Shown in pieces: positions 1 through 8,238 of a DNA stretch of 29,865 nt. Both the position numbers and the translations under genes were made by a program. Origin of the DNA: JALXDT01 sp964634755 (GTDB taxonomy: Bacteria > Acidobacteriota > Aminicenantia > JAMOAD01); the NCBI GenBank assembly GCA_964634755.1, contig CAZWJH010000022.1:1-29865 (forward strand). The letters are read 5' to 3'. Within the stretch, counting starts at the first letter, position 1, and every line of letters starts with the position of its first letter. The notes beneath the pieces were generated by a model that was not told the DNA's origin, did no database searches, and saw only the letters and a program-made list of their open reading frames with translations.

Positions 1-1107
1 CGTGTTGTAGTAAAATATAGGATTGACGGAGTTTTGGTTGATGCAATAACTCCTCTTGATAGGAGGTTCTCAGAAAATATAATATCAAGGATTAAAATAA
101 TGTCTGACCTTGATATTTCTGAAAAGAGAATACCTCAGGACGGGAGGTTTAGACTTAACATAAAGGGAAAGGAAATAGATTTCAGAGTGTCAATTATGCC
201 CTCAATTTACGGGGAGGATGCTGTTATAAGAATCTTGGATAGAGAGATGATTACCCGATCTGTCTCAGAGTTAAAGCTTGATGTTCTTGGTTTTGATGAA
301 ATTCTGATAAAAAAAATAAGGAAATATATATATTATCCTTACGGAATGGTTCTTATTACAGGACCAACAGGTTCCGGAAAGACGACAACCCTTTATGCCA
401 TTTTAAATGAAATAAAGTCCGGTGAAGAGAAAATTGTTACGATTGAGGATCCTGTCGAATATCAGATTGATGGGATAACTCAAATCAATGTTAATGAAAA
501 GACAGGACTTACATTTTCAAGGGGATTAAGGTCAATTTTAAGACATGATCCTGATAAAATAATGGTAGGAGAAATAAGAGACCCTGAAACAGCAGAGATA
601 GCTATTCAGGCAGCACTAACCGGACACTTGGTTTTTACAACAGTTCATGCAAATAATGCTTTTGATGTAATAGGGAGATTTTTGCACATGAAAGTTGACT
701 CATACAGTTTTGTCTCATCAGTTAACTGTATTATTTCCCAGAGGCTTGTAAGAACTCTATGTAAAAGATGTAAAGTGGAAGTTAGTTATGGAGATGAGTT
801 TTTGGATAAAATAAAAGTTCCGAAAAAGTACAGGGATGGAAAATTTTATGAGCCATCCGGATGTAAAGAGTGCAATTACACAGGATTCAGAGGGAGGTCA
901 GCCATAGGTGAGATTCTTGAGTTTTCTGATACTATAAGGGATATGATTCTTGAGAGAAAACCTCCGTCAGAAATTAAAAAAGAGGCATTAAAAGAAGGTC
1001 TTGTCCCGATGAGAATGAAAGGTATGGAAAAGGTTTATAATGGAATTACTACTTTCAGAGAGCTTAATAAGGTTACATTTGCGGAGGAAAACGGAAGTGC
1101 TTTTTAA
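1..1107 (+). CDS. gspE: GspE/PilB-family secretion/pilus assembly ATPase, 5' end outside the window
   Basis: Hexameric cytoplasmic ATPase that powers polymerisation of (pseudo)pilin subunits in T2S/T4P systems. The frame is open from base 1 and the first codons already read like the conserved KYRIDGVLVD strand, so the gene is cut by the window edge; the TTG at 34 is not the real start. Visible motifs, numbered from the first visible codon: Walker A GPTGSGKTTT (about 121-130), Asp/Walker B box DPDKIMVGEIRD (about 183-194), His box GHLVFTTVHANN (about 207-218) and a C-terminal four-cysteine zinc motif (two CxxC pairs, nt 757-880), which is typical of GspE/PilB and absent from PilT. It is clearly a paralogue of the PilB encoded at 22707-20983. 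It heads an operon of alignment-complex genes and a secretin. Whether it serves a T2S system or a pilus cannot be settled from sequence. Confidence 0.93.
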   Translation, partial: RVVVKYRIDGVLVDAITPLDRRFSENIISRIKIMSDLDISEKRIPQDGRFRLNIKGKEIDFRVSIMPSIYGEDAVIRILDREMITRSVSELKLDVLGFDEILIKKIRKYIYYPYGMVLITGPTGSGKTTTLYAILNEIKSGEEKIVTIEDPVEYQIDGITQINVNEKTGLTFSRGLRSILRHDPDKIMVGEIRDPETAEIAIQAALTGHLVFTTVHANNAFDVIGRFLHMKVDSYSFVSSVNCIISQRLVRTLCKRCKVEVSYGDEFLDKIKVPKKYRDGKFYEPSGCKECNYTGFRGRSAIGEILEFSDTIRDMILERKPPSEIKKEALKEGLVPMRMKGMEKVYNGITTFRELNKVTFAEENGSAF

Positions 1108-1738
1108 AAGTAAAAAAATTTTATACGATGGTTCTGAATTTGTTTTTTTTGAGAAAAATTCAATAAGAGAAGTGAGTAAAGAGAAATTTTCTTATAATAG
1201 CGGAAATGTGGAAATTATACTTACGGAAAATCTGTATTCATTTGAAACCCTTGATAAAAAAACAATAGCAGGTTTTTCAGAAGATGAAATCCTTAAATTT
1301 ATTGAGTGGAAGGCTACATCAAGAGGGGAGAGTGCCCCACTTATAACATATAAAAGGCTTGGTGAAACTATTTTCTCTTTTACATTTGACGGTTATAAGG
1401 AAATTGAATCTAACTTTAAGGGAAAGATAAAAGCTATTAAAACATTTTCTTTTTCGGTTTATAATTTTTTACGAAAAAATATTGAAAGAAATTCACTTTT
1501 ATTAATAAATTATAAAAATTTGTTTGTGTTTCTGGCAATTGGAGAGAGAGAACCTGTATTTTTGAGAAAGAAAATGAATCTTACGGAAGATGAGATTGAA
1601 TCAGAGGCAATAACAACCATAAAATATGTTAAGGAAAGATTTGGTTTTGAGCTTTTCTCTACATACAGCAATATCCCATTACCTCTTGAAAATTTTATGC
1701 TTATAGAAAAGAAATTCTTGGAAGGAATATTAAGATAA
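1097..1738 (+). CDS. Short PilM/GspL-like protein
   Basis: Protein of about 213 aa with no membrane segment or signal peptide. I place the start at GTG 1097, preceded by GGAGG at 1083-1087 with 9 nt spacing. An in-frame ATG at 1040 lies deep inside the preceding gene and has no such site. The stretch SEDEILKFIEWKATSR resembles the part of PilM that precedes its membrane-proximal interface. Its place between the assembly ATPase and PilN/PilO-like genes is where PilM (T4P) or GspL (T2S) normally lies. PilM is usually about 350 aa with an actin-like ATP-binding fold; here the length is about two thirds and I see no phosphate-binding glycine motif. Role as cytoplasmic adaptor is therefore inferred mainly from context. 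Confidence 0.6.
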   Translation: MLFKSKKILYDGSEFVFFEKNSIREVSKEKFSYNSGNVEIILTENLYSFETLDKKTIAGFSEDEILKFIEWKATSRGESAPLITYKRLGETIFSFTFDGYKEIESNFKGKIKAIKTFSFSVYNFLRKNIERNSLLLINYKNLFVFLAIGEREPVFLRKKMNLTEDEIESEAITTIKYVKERFGFELFSTYSNIPLPLENFMLIEKKFLEGILR

Positions 1739-1739
1739 A

Positions 1740-2282
1740 ATGGAAAAATTAAAAAGGGTTGATATTGATTTTTTGCGATTCGGAAGAAAAAGGGAAAGGG
1801 AAAAATTATATAAAAAGGCTTTAACCTTGGGCTTAATTATACTTTTTTTTATTTTGGCCTTCTTCTATCTCTCTCTTATAGAGGAGAAGAGAAGCCTTTT
1901 ACAAAAAAAGAATTCTCTTGAAGATCAAGTGTTAACCCAAAAAGAGAGTTTTAAGTCAAAAGGTAAAAAGTTGAAAGAGTATGAAAAGAAATATAAAAAA
2001 TTGGTTAATGAGATAAATAATACGATTGATTTAAAGGTATATCCTTTGGATGGATATGTGAATTATTTAAAAAATTATAATACCGGCGTAATTATTACAG
2101 ATTTTAGTTTTAATCCTGATTTTAGAATCCTTTTGAATGTGAAATCTCAAATATATAGCTCAATTCTCAATTTTAAAAGATACCTTGAAAAAAAATTTGC
2201 TTACTCGATTACTTCTGATAGCAAACAGGGCTTGTATTATGTCCAATCTTTTGTTTTAAGGGAGAAAAATGGAGAAAAATAA
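1740..2282 (+). CDS. PilN-like inner-membrane alignment protein
   Basis: Bitopic inner-membrane protein of 180 aa. A basic cytoplasmic N-terminus (about 1-27) is followed by one hydrophobic helix (about 28-46), a lysine/glutamate-rich coiled-coil stretch (about 47-97) and a C-terminal globular region. This layout is that of PilN, or of the membrane part of GspL, which pairs with PilO/GspM to align the inner-membrane motor with the secretin. It starts 1 nt after the PilM/GspL-like stop and overlaps the next gene by 14 nt, so translation is probably coupled. Sequence conservation in this family is low, so the call rests on topology plus gene order. Confidence 0.72.
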   Translation: MEKLKRVDIDFLRFGRKREREKLYKKALTLGLIILFFILAFFYLSLIEEKRSLLQKKNSLEDQVLTQKESFKSKGKKLKEYEKKYKKLVNEINNTIDLKVYPLDGYVNYLKNYNTGVIITDFSFNPDFRILLNVKSQIYSSILNFKRYLEKKFAYSITSDSKQGLYYVQSFVLREKNGEK

Positions 2283-2787
2283 AAATTTCTACCTTTTACT
2301 CTTCTTTCTTCTATTTTTAGCTTTGATTTTTTTTATTAATTTTATCCTTCCTTTAAAAAAAGAGCTAAACTCTCTTGAAAACAGAATTGCTGATTTGAAA
2401 ATAGAATTAAAAAAAGTTTCCAATAAAAATTCAGAAAGAGAAAAAAAAATAAAAAAGTGGAAAAACACGGTAGAAGATATAGAAAAAATTAAGGGAAATT
2501 ATACTCTGAATGATAGGATTATTTTAAGGTTTGAGATAGAAAAGCTTTTGAATTCAAGAGGTATAATCCCAAAATCGGAAAGAATTAGTTATAAAAAGAT
2601 AAAGAATAGTGAATTTGGTGTGCTTTCTTTTGAGTTTACGACAGAGGCTAATGACAAGTTATTGGATTTATTTAAAACTATTAGAGAGAAAAAGCTTTTG
2701 ATGGGAGTTGAATTTTTCAAAGTAGGAGGATTTCCATCTTCATCTGCAACTATTAGAATAAGAGGTTTGGTTTATGAAGGGAACTAA
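2269..2787 (+). CDS. PilO/GspM-like inner-membrane alignment protein
   Basis: 172 aa; a short charged N-terminus, one hydrophobic helix (about 7-27), a coiled coil rich in Lys/Glu (about 30-80) and a C-terminal domain ending in a strand-rich segment. PilO has exactly this bitopic plan and heterodimerises with PilN in the periplasm. The start ATG at 2269 has an AAGGGAG ribosome site just upstream and lies inside the end of the PilN-like gene; the 3' end overlaps the next start by 14 nt. As with PilN, assignment depends on topology and neighbours more than on primary sequence. Confidence 0.72.
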   Translation: MEKNKNFYLLLFFLLFLALIFFINFILPLKKELNSLENRIADLKIELKKVSNKNSEREKKIKKWKNTVEDIEKIKGNYTLNDRIILRFEIEKLLNSRGIIPKSERISYKKIKNSEFGVLSFEFTTEANDKLLDLFKTIREKKLLMGVEFFKVGGFPSSSATIRIRGLVYEGN

Positions 2788-3229
2788 GCTTTTTGTTTTT
2801 ATTCTTTTTTGTTCTTTTATGTTATTCGCCAGAGAGGAGAATTCTTTTATTAATATGAGTAAATTGGAAAAACTATTTTCTGACAAAATTAAAAAACTTG
2901 AAAATAAAGAGGAGAAAGTGAAAAAAGTCTCGGCATCTAAAAATTTTATTCCAATGAATCTCTCTCCTTTGAAAAATGCCCCTAAAGTAGAGAATAAATT
3001 GGAAGAAAAAAACAGTAAAGAATCAAGCGATATTAAACTGTTAGGAGTTATTTTAGGGAAAAAAGGCATATATAAGGCAGCTTTGATTGAAATTAATGGT
3101 GAGTACCTTTTTTTAAGGGAGGGGGAAAAGGATGATTTCTTTTCTTTGAAAGTTGAGAGTATTTTAAAAGATAAAGTTAAGATTTTATTGAAAAAAAAGA
3201 GAATAGTTTTAGAGGTGAGTGATGAATAA
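2774..3229 (+). CDS. PilP/GspC-like periplasmic link protein
   Basis: 151 aa with a hydrophobic N-terminal signal segment (about 4-18), a low-complexity Lys/Glu-rich linker (about 20-85) and a small C-terminal beta domain (about 88-150) beginning IKLLGVILGKKGIYKAAL. That pattern (a hydrophobic strand, an alanine-leucine strand, then LREGE and a V-I-V end) resembles the HR domain of GspC and the related PilP domain, which dock onto the first periplasmic domain of the secretin. There is no lipobox cysteine after the signal segment, unlike many PilP proteins, so it may be anchored by an uncleaved helix as in GspC. It sits directly before the secretin and overlaps it, as expected for either pilP-pilQ or gspC-gspD. 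Confidence 0.68.
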   Translation: MKGTKLFVFILFCSFMLFAREENSFINMSKLEKLFSDKIKKLENKEEKVKKVSASKNFIPMNLSPLKNAPKVENKLEEKNSKESSDIKLLGVILGKKGIYKAALIEINGEYLFLREGEKDDFFSLKVESILKDKVKILLKKKRIVLEVSDE

Positions 3230-5276
3230 GTATAAAGCTTTTTTTATAATAATTTTAATTATCTTTTTATCAGGATGTGCTACCTATCTTCAGGAATATA
3301 AAAGCGCTGAAGCGTACTATCTTTCCGGGAATTTTGAAAAAGCATACGAACTTTACAAAGCTGCTGTTGAAAAGGAGCCTCTGAATAAAAGATATAGAAT
3401 CGCTTATTTGAAAGCCAAGACAGCTCTTGTTTTAAGTTATTCAAAAGCAGTAAAATTTTACCTTGACAATGGGCAGAGAGGAAAAGCAGTGGAATTTTTG
3501 AAGAAACTCTCTGTTTTAGAACCGGAGAATTTTAGATATAAGAATATGCTTTTAACTCTTGAGAATAGATTATCAAAAAAAGTTCATCAGAAAAAAATAA
3601 ATGCAAAAAGAGAAGTAGAAAGCAGGAAAGAGGGGCTTGTTAATATTAAGTTCAAAAATGCACCTCTTTCCGAAATTTTAAAAGCAATTTCAAAGGTAGG
3701 AAAATTCAATATTGTTTTTGATTCGAGTTTTAAGGATAAAGAGTATTCAGTAGAACTTAAGAATAAAAGATGGGAAGATGCCCTTGATATAATTTGCACT
3801 GCCACCAAAACATTTTATGTTAAATTGGATAAGAATACCGTATTGGTGGCTCCTGATACACTTATGGCAAGGAATCACTACAAAAGAGAAGAAGTTAGGG
3901 TTTTTTATCTTTTTGAAGCAAATGGGAAAAATCTTATGCAAGTTTTGTCAAGAATAGTAAGAGGGAGTGTGAACCTTTCATATCTTGAAGATATAAGTGC
4001 AATTGTGGCAAGGGGAGCAGCCAAAGACCTTGATTTTCTATCCGATCTTACTAAAAAGCTTGATAAACCCAAAGAGCAGGTTATGATTGAAATAAATATT
4101 ATGGAAGTTAGCAACAATTTTGTTAAAAACTTAGGCTCAACCTTTCTTTCCGCTGGTGTCGGAATTTCTCTAAACTCAGAGGGGAAAGCGGAAACCCTTA
4201 ATCTTGATGAACTTTCAAATTTATCAAAAACAAATGTTTACTTTACCGTACCTTCTTCTTTTGTTTCTTTACTTGAAACAAGTGGTTATACGAGAACTCT
4301 TGCCACTCCTACAGTTGTGGGAATGGAAGGTGAGAAGCTTACCTTTAAGATTGGGGAAAAATTTCCTTTGCCAAACACTCAATTTCAGGCAATGGCAGCG
4401 GGTGGAGTTTCTTCTGTGCCTGTTACAAGTTATGAGTTTAAGGATGTGGGATTAAATTTTGAAGTTACACCCTATATTCACAGAGGTGGAGAAATATCTT
4501 TAAAGACAAAGATTCAAGTTTCAGCTATAGGTACATCCGGGTACGGAGATATTCCTTCTATAAGAAACAGAGAGATAGAAGTTAACCTTAGATTAAAGGA
4601 GGGTGAGACCAATATTTTAGCAGGACTTTTACAGGAAGAGGAGAAAAAGACTTTAACCGGGATTTTGGGATTAAATAAAATTCCTTTAATAGGAAAATTA
4701 TTTGGGAATACCACAAATACTCATTCTCAGACTGATTTGATATTTACTATAACACCTTATATAATAAAAAAGCTTGATATTTCAAAAAAGGATGAATCTC
4801 CTATAAGGCTTAGAAAAAATGAAAAAATAAAAACAGAACCAAGAGTTATTACCGATAGGCTAATTGGTAGAAGACCTTACATGAACCAGCAGGGAGAAAA
4901 CAGACTATTTTTACCTAAAAAACTCTATATGAGGGTTAACAATGCATACACTCTTATTGTTTCAGGAAAATTAAAAGAAAAAATCTTCAGAGGTAATCTG
5001 TCTTTATCCTTTGACCCTGGTGTTTTAGAGGTTGTCAGTATCTCAAAATCGAATCAAAAAACATTCTCAAATTTTGATAATTCCTCGGGGAAAATTGATA
5101 TTGGTATAACTTTTGATGGAGGAAAGAGCGGTATCTTAAGTTTTGGATCTATTGTTTTTAAACCGAAAAAAGCAGAGGCTACTTTTATTAATATTGATTC
5201 TGTAGATTTAAGAGATAAAAATGGAAAAATTGTTGACATGAAATATCCTGATAAAATAGAAATCTCGGTGAGATGA
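3222..5276 (+). CDS. gspD: Outer-membrane lipoprotein secretin with N-terminal TPR-like repeats and C-terminal cohesin-like domain
   Basis: Multimeric outer-membrane channel for secreted protein or pilus. I choose ATG 3222 (AGAGGTG just upstream) over the adjacent GTG 3219. The signal peptide ends in a lipobox LSGC with Cys19. Residues about 25-115 look like TPR helices (AEAYYLSGNFEKAYELYK). About 140-212 is an STN/N0 domain (VNIKFKNAPLSEILKAISK), followed by an N1-type segment with a KLDKPKEQVMIEINIMEV strand. About 358-516 is the secretin core (RTLATPTVV, IPSIRNREIEV, ILAGLLQEEE, GILGLNKIPLIGKLFG). The C-terminal part from about 568 (LYMRVNNAYTLIVSG to FKPKKAEATFINID) reads as a cohesin-type beta sandwich. 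Typical secretins end soon after the core, so this is an extended form. It is the last structural gene of the operon and overlaps the regulator gene by 4 nt (ATGA). Confidence 0.9.
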   Translation: MNKYKAFFIIILIIFLSGCATYLQEYKSAEAYYLSGNFEKAYELYKAAVEKEPLNKRYRIAYLKAKTALVLSYSKAVKFYLDNGQRGKAVEFLKKLSVLEPENFRYKNMLLTLENRLSKKVHQKKINAKREVESRKEGLVNIKFKNAPLSEILKAISKVGKFNIVFDSSFKDKEYSVELKNKRWEDALDIICTATKTFYVKLDKNTVLVAPDTLMARNHYKREEVRVFYLFEANGKNLMQVLSRIVRGSVNLSYLEDISAIVARGAAKDLDFLSDLTKKLDKPKEQVMIEINIMEVSNNFVKNLGSTFLSAGVGISLNSEGKAETLNLDELSNLSKTNVYFTVPSSFVSLLETSGYTRTLATPTVVGMEGEKLTFKIGEKFPLPNTQFQAMAAGGVSSVPVTSYEFKDVGLNFEVTPYIHRGGEISLKTKIQVSAIGTSGYGDIPSIRNREIEVNLRLKEGETNILAGLLQEEEKKTLTGILGLNKIPLIGKLFGNTTNTHSQTDLIFTITPYIIKKLDISKKDESPIRLRKNEKIKTEPRVITDRLIGRRPYMNQQGENRLFLPKKLYMRVNNAYTLIVSGKLKEKIFRGNLSLSFDPGVLEVVSISKSNQKTFSNFDNSSGKIDIGITFDGGKSGILSFGSIVFKPKKAEATFINIDSVDLRDKNGKIVDMKYPDKIEISVR

Positions 5277-6595
5277 AAGTTCTTATAGTTGAGGATAAAG
5301 AGAATTATCTGGAGCTTTTAAAGGATATTCTTGATTCCGAGGGGATTGAGAATGTAGGTGTTTTGAAGGGAAAGGATGCTGTTGAAAAAATAAGAAGAGA
5401 GAGGTTTTCTGCGATAGTTACTGATCTTTTTCTACCTGACATTGATGGTTTTAAAATTTTGGAAGAGGTTAAAAAAAGATATCCTGAGCTTCCTGTAATT
5501 ATTATCACAGCATTTAGCTCAATAGAGAGAGCTGTTGAAGCAATAAAAAAAGGTGCCTATGATTTTATCCCGAAACCCTTTGAGCCCGAGCATTTAATTT
5601 TAAAATTAAAAAAAGCTGTTGAAGCTTACAATTTAAAAATTTCAAAAGAAGCTTATGCTGAGAAGTTTGAAAGCATTGAGATAATCGGACAAAGTGAGCT
5701 TTTGAAAAAAGCTCTTGAAAAATTGGAAAGTGTTGCGCTTACAGATTCATCTGTGCTTCTTTTGGGAGAAAGTGGTACTGGTAAAGAGCTTTTTGCTAAA
5801 AAGCTTCATTTCTTAAGCAAAAGAAGGGATTTCCCATTTTTAAGTATAAATTGCGCTTCCATTCCTGAAAAACTCCTTGAAACAGAGCTTTTCGGGTATG
5901 AAAAGGGAGCATTTACAGGAGCTTATAAAACAAAAAGAGGGAAACTTGAAATTGCCCATCAAGGAACTGTATTTTTAGATGAAATAGGGGATCTTCCGAT
6001 AGAACTTCAACCAAAGCTTTTAAAGGTGCTTGAGGAAAAATCTTTTGAAAGAGTGGGAGGGACTGAGAAAATCTCTGTGGATGTACGATTTGTTTTTGCT
6101 ACTAACAAGGATTTGAGGGAGGAAGTGAGAAAAGGAAATTTTAGAGAAGACCTCTTTTTTAGAATTTCAGTTTTTCCGGTAGAAATTCCTTCTTTAAGGG
6201 AGAGGAGGGAGGATATTCCTTTACTTGTTGAATATTTTATTAAGAAGATAGGTGATAAAATAAATAAAAGAGTAAAAGGCATTTCTCCCGAGGCTCTAAG
6301 GATTTTGAAGGAGTATGAGTGGAGAGGCAATATTAGGGAACTTCAAAATACTATCGAAAGAGCTATCATAGTTTCCGATGGTAAACTTATCGATAAAAAG
6401 GATATCTTTCTTTACAGAGAGGAACCAGAGCTTGATTTTTCAGGTACCTTGTCTGATGTTCTTGAAAGAGTAGAAAGGTTTAAAATAGTTGATGCAATAA
6501 AAAAGTTCGGTGATAAAAAGAAAGCAGCAGAGTATTTGGGGATAAATTATAAAACATTGCAAAGCAAAATTTCAAAGTATAAGATAGAAAGTTGA
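5273..6595 (+). CDS. Sigma-54-dependent response regulator (NtrC family) of the secretion operon
   Basis: 440-aa transcription activator. REC domain (1-115) with phospho-acceptor Asp51 in VTDLFLPDIDG, Thr79 and Lys101. AAA+ domain (about 138-370) with Walker A GESGTGKE, the intact sigma-54 contact loop GAFTGA and Walker B VFLDEIGDLP. A Fis-type helix-turn-helix lies at the C-terminus (KKKAAEYLGINYKTLQSKI). It therefore should activate sigma-54 promoters when phosphorylated. The ATG overlaps the secretin stop as ATGA, so the two are translationally coupled, which is unusual intimacy for a regulator and an outer-membrane channel. No histidine kinase lies next to it; it is distinct from, but homologous to, the PilR encoded at 17073-15715. 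Target genes are unknown; no convincing sigma-54 promoter was seen upstream of a gene in the window. Confidence 0.93.
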   Translation: MKVLIVEDKENYLELLKDILDSEGIENVGVLKGKDAVEKIRRERFSAIVTDLFLPDIDGFKILEEVKKRYPELPVIIITAFSSIERAVEAIKKGAYDFIPKPFEPEHLILKLKKAVEAYNLKISKEAYAEKFESIEIIGQSELLKKALEKLESVALTDSSVLLLGESGTGKELFAKKLHFLSKRRDFPFLSINCASIPEKLLETELFGYEKGAFTGAYKTKRGKLEIAHQGTVFLDEIGDLPIELQPKLLKVLEEKSFERVGGTEKISVDVRFVFATNKDLREEVRKGNFREDLFFRISVFPVEIPSLRERREDIPLLVEYFIKKIGDKINKRVKGISPEALRILKEYEWRGNIRELQNTIERAIIVSDGKLIDKKDIFLYREEPELDFSGTLSDVLERVERFKIVDAIKKFGDKKKAAEYLGINYKTLQSKISKYKIES

Positions 6596-6604
6596 GAGGT
6601 AAAG

Positions 6605-7237
6605 ATGAGCAAAAGTATAAAGATTTTTGTTTTTTCTCTTATAATTTTATTCGTATCTTTTAGTTTAAAAGCACAGAAGTTATCAGTTTTTTTGGGAGGT
6701 GGTTTTAATTTTATGAGCTCCTACGGAAGTATTGATGATTATATTGCAGGGGAAAATGATTTTCCCGTAACGCCATCGCACAAAGGCGGGATGTTGTCTT
6801 TTTCTGCAGATTACAGATTGTTTGGGAATTTTGGTTTTATGCTTTCAGGGAATTATTATTTATCATCATCGGTTGAACTTTCTGATCCTTCTGATGGGGA
6901 TACTGTTAATATTGATACTTCTCCCCATTTCGGAGTTTCTTTGAATTTGTTTTACTCTTTGGATAGCGGGATTATAAAATCCTTTTTTTACATTGGCGGA
7001 GGATTTGACAAACTTTTTTCGGAAGATAAGGTTTACACTTCAAATTATGGATATGAAATAGTCTTTTTGTCTCCGGAAAAAACAGTTGATCCACTGTTTA
7101 ATGTGGGAGGTGGAGTGGATATTAATGTTTTCACTATTGTTTATATGCGGTTAAAAGCTGCTTATACAATGATTTTTTCAGAGCCTGCAACTATTAAAAG
7201 CATGAGCTTTGCTTTAGGGTTCTGTGTGAAATTATAA
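6605..7237 (+). CDS. Outer-membrane beta-barrel-like protein
   Basis: 210 aa with a clear signal peptide (about 1-24, ending SLKAQ). The mature part alternates polar and aromatic/hydrophobic residues with many Gly, Ser, Tyr and Phe (FLGGGFNFMSSYGS, FFYIGGGFDK, LFNVGGGVDIN) and ends in a hydrophobic strand, which is the pattern of small 8-stranded outer-membrane barrels (OmpA/OmpW-like fold). A GAGAGG ribosome site precedes ATG 6605. It lies 9 nt after the regulator and overlaps the next start by 1 nt, so it belongs to the same transcript. I do not recognise a specific family; it could be a porin-like, adhesion or structural protein. Confidence 0.65.
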   Translation: MSKSIKIFVFSLIILFVSFSLKAQKLSVFLGGGFNFMSSYGSIDDYIAGENDFPVTPSHKGGMLSFSADYRLFGNFGFMLSGNYYLSSSVELSDPSDGDTVNIDTSPHFGVSLNLFYSLDSGIIKSFFYIGGGFDKLFSEDKVYTSNYGYEIVFLSPEKTVDPLFNVGGGVDINVFTIVYMRLKAAYTMIFSEPATIKSMSFALGFCVKL

Positions 7238-8181
7238 TGGCATTTTCTGTGTTTCCCGGAAACACTGAAATTAAGAATCTTTTGAAGAAACTAATAAAAG
7301 AGGATAGATTATCTCAGTCTCTTTTGCTTTCAGGTGATTCTCTCTCTTTTAAAGATGAAATGGGTTTTGAGATAGCAAAGGCTCTTCATTGTGAAAAAGG
7401 GGAGGGAGAAGCATGCGGCGAGTGTAGAAATTGCAAGCTAATGGAAGGGATTGAGGATGAATCTGGTGAAAAAGTCCCATCTCATCCGGATTTTTTTTAC
7501 ATTGAACCTCAAAATAATATGATAAAAATAGATACTGTAAGAGAAATAGCTTCCTTTATAAGAAGCAGACCTATGATATCAGGAAAAAAGGTGATATTGA
7601 TAAAGGATGCTGATAGAATGAAAGTTGAATCCCAAAATGCTTTCCTTAAAATTCTGGAAGAACCGTATTATTATGTAAATTATATTTTGACGACCTCAAG
7701 GATTGATACCATACTTGATACGATTATTTCAAGGGTTCAGAAAATTTATCTTAAAAGAGTTAGCAGGGATGAGTTTTTTGGATTTTACAAAGATTTTTCG
7801 GAAAATCTTCTCTCATATTTTTATGAGAAAGGAAAAATTCCATCTGAGGGTGAAAATGAAAAAATCAAAAAAGAGATGGAGATATACGAAATTGTGAGAA
7901 ATATTGTCTTAAAAGGAAATAAAAAGGGCATTTTGATTTTAAGGGAATACTATTATAAGTTAGGAAAAGATGAAAGGGATGAGTTTCAGAGAATTATCAT
8001 TGATAATATAAAAAGGAGTTTAATGGAACTTTATAATAAGAAGGCCGAGGAAAATAAACTTTTTAATGAAAAAGATTTTGAGATATTTAATACTCTTGAA
8101 TCCATTGAAGGAGACTTGAGTTTAAATATAAACAAAGAGCTTTCCTTTACCGCCATTTCTGAACTTATGCTTCGTATTTAA
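7237..8181 (+). CDS. holB: DNA polymerase III delta' subunit-like clamp-loader protein
   Basis: Clamp-loader subunit of the replicative polymerase, 314 aa. The N-terminal RFC-like fold is shown by FPGNTEIKNLLKKLI, a four-cysteine zinc module (Cys52, Cys60, Cys63, Cys66), VILIKDADRMKVESQNAFLKILEEP and SRIDTILDTIISRVQ. The phosphate-binding loop is degenerate (SGDSLSFKDE, no GK[ST]) and the SRC sensor reads SRV; both fit delta' rather than the ATP-hydrolysing gamma/tau subunit. It starts in a TAATG overlap with the beta-barrel gene and has no strong SD, so it probably depends on coupled translation. Nothing downstream on this strand is close enough to be in the same operon beyond 8181, and a separate promoter follows. 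Confidence 0.88.
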   Translation: MAFSVFPGNTEIKNLLKKLIKEDRLSQSLLLSGDSLSFKDEMGFEIAKALHCEKGEGEACGECRNCKLMEGIEDESGEKVPSHPDFFYIEPQNNMIKIDTVREIASFIRSRPMISGKKVILIKDADRMKVESQNAFLKILEEPYYYVNYILTTSRIDTILDTIISRVQKIYLKRVSRDEFFGFYKDFSENLLSYFYEKGKIPSEGENEKIKKEMEIYEIVRNIVLKGNKKGILILREYYYKLGKDERDEFQRIIIDNIKRSLMELYNKKAEENKLFNEKDFEIFNTLESIEGDLSLNINKELSFTAISELMLRI

Positions 8182-8204
8182 TTAATTTCCTCCTGTTAAA
8201 ACTC

Positions 8205-8233
8205 TCTACATTTCTCATTTTTTCAGATATAAT
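8205..8233 (+). promoter_or_regulatory. Sigma-70-type promoter placed for a leaderless transcript
   Basis: -35 TCTACA (8205-8210), 17 nt spacer, perfect -10 TATAAT (8228-8233). The transcription start expected 6-7 nt downstream falls at 8239-8240, i.e. on the ATG of the phosphoesterase gene. No purine-rich SD lies between. Confidence 0.7.
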
Positions 8234-8238
8234 TTATT

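Noticed and set aside
1040..1096. Earlier ATG for the PilM/GspL-like gene
   Set aside because: It would overlap the ATPase gene by 68 nt and lacks an SD; GTG 1097 has GGAGG at ideal spacing.
4204..4455. 83-codon open frame on the + strand within the secretin gene
   Set aside because: Out-of-frame shadow of conserved secretin core; no ribosome site, composition rich in Leu/Gln typical of a shifted frame.
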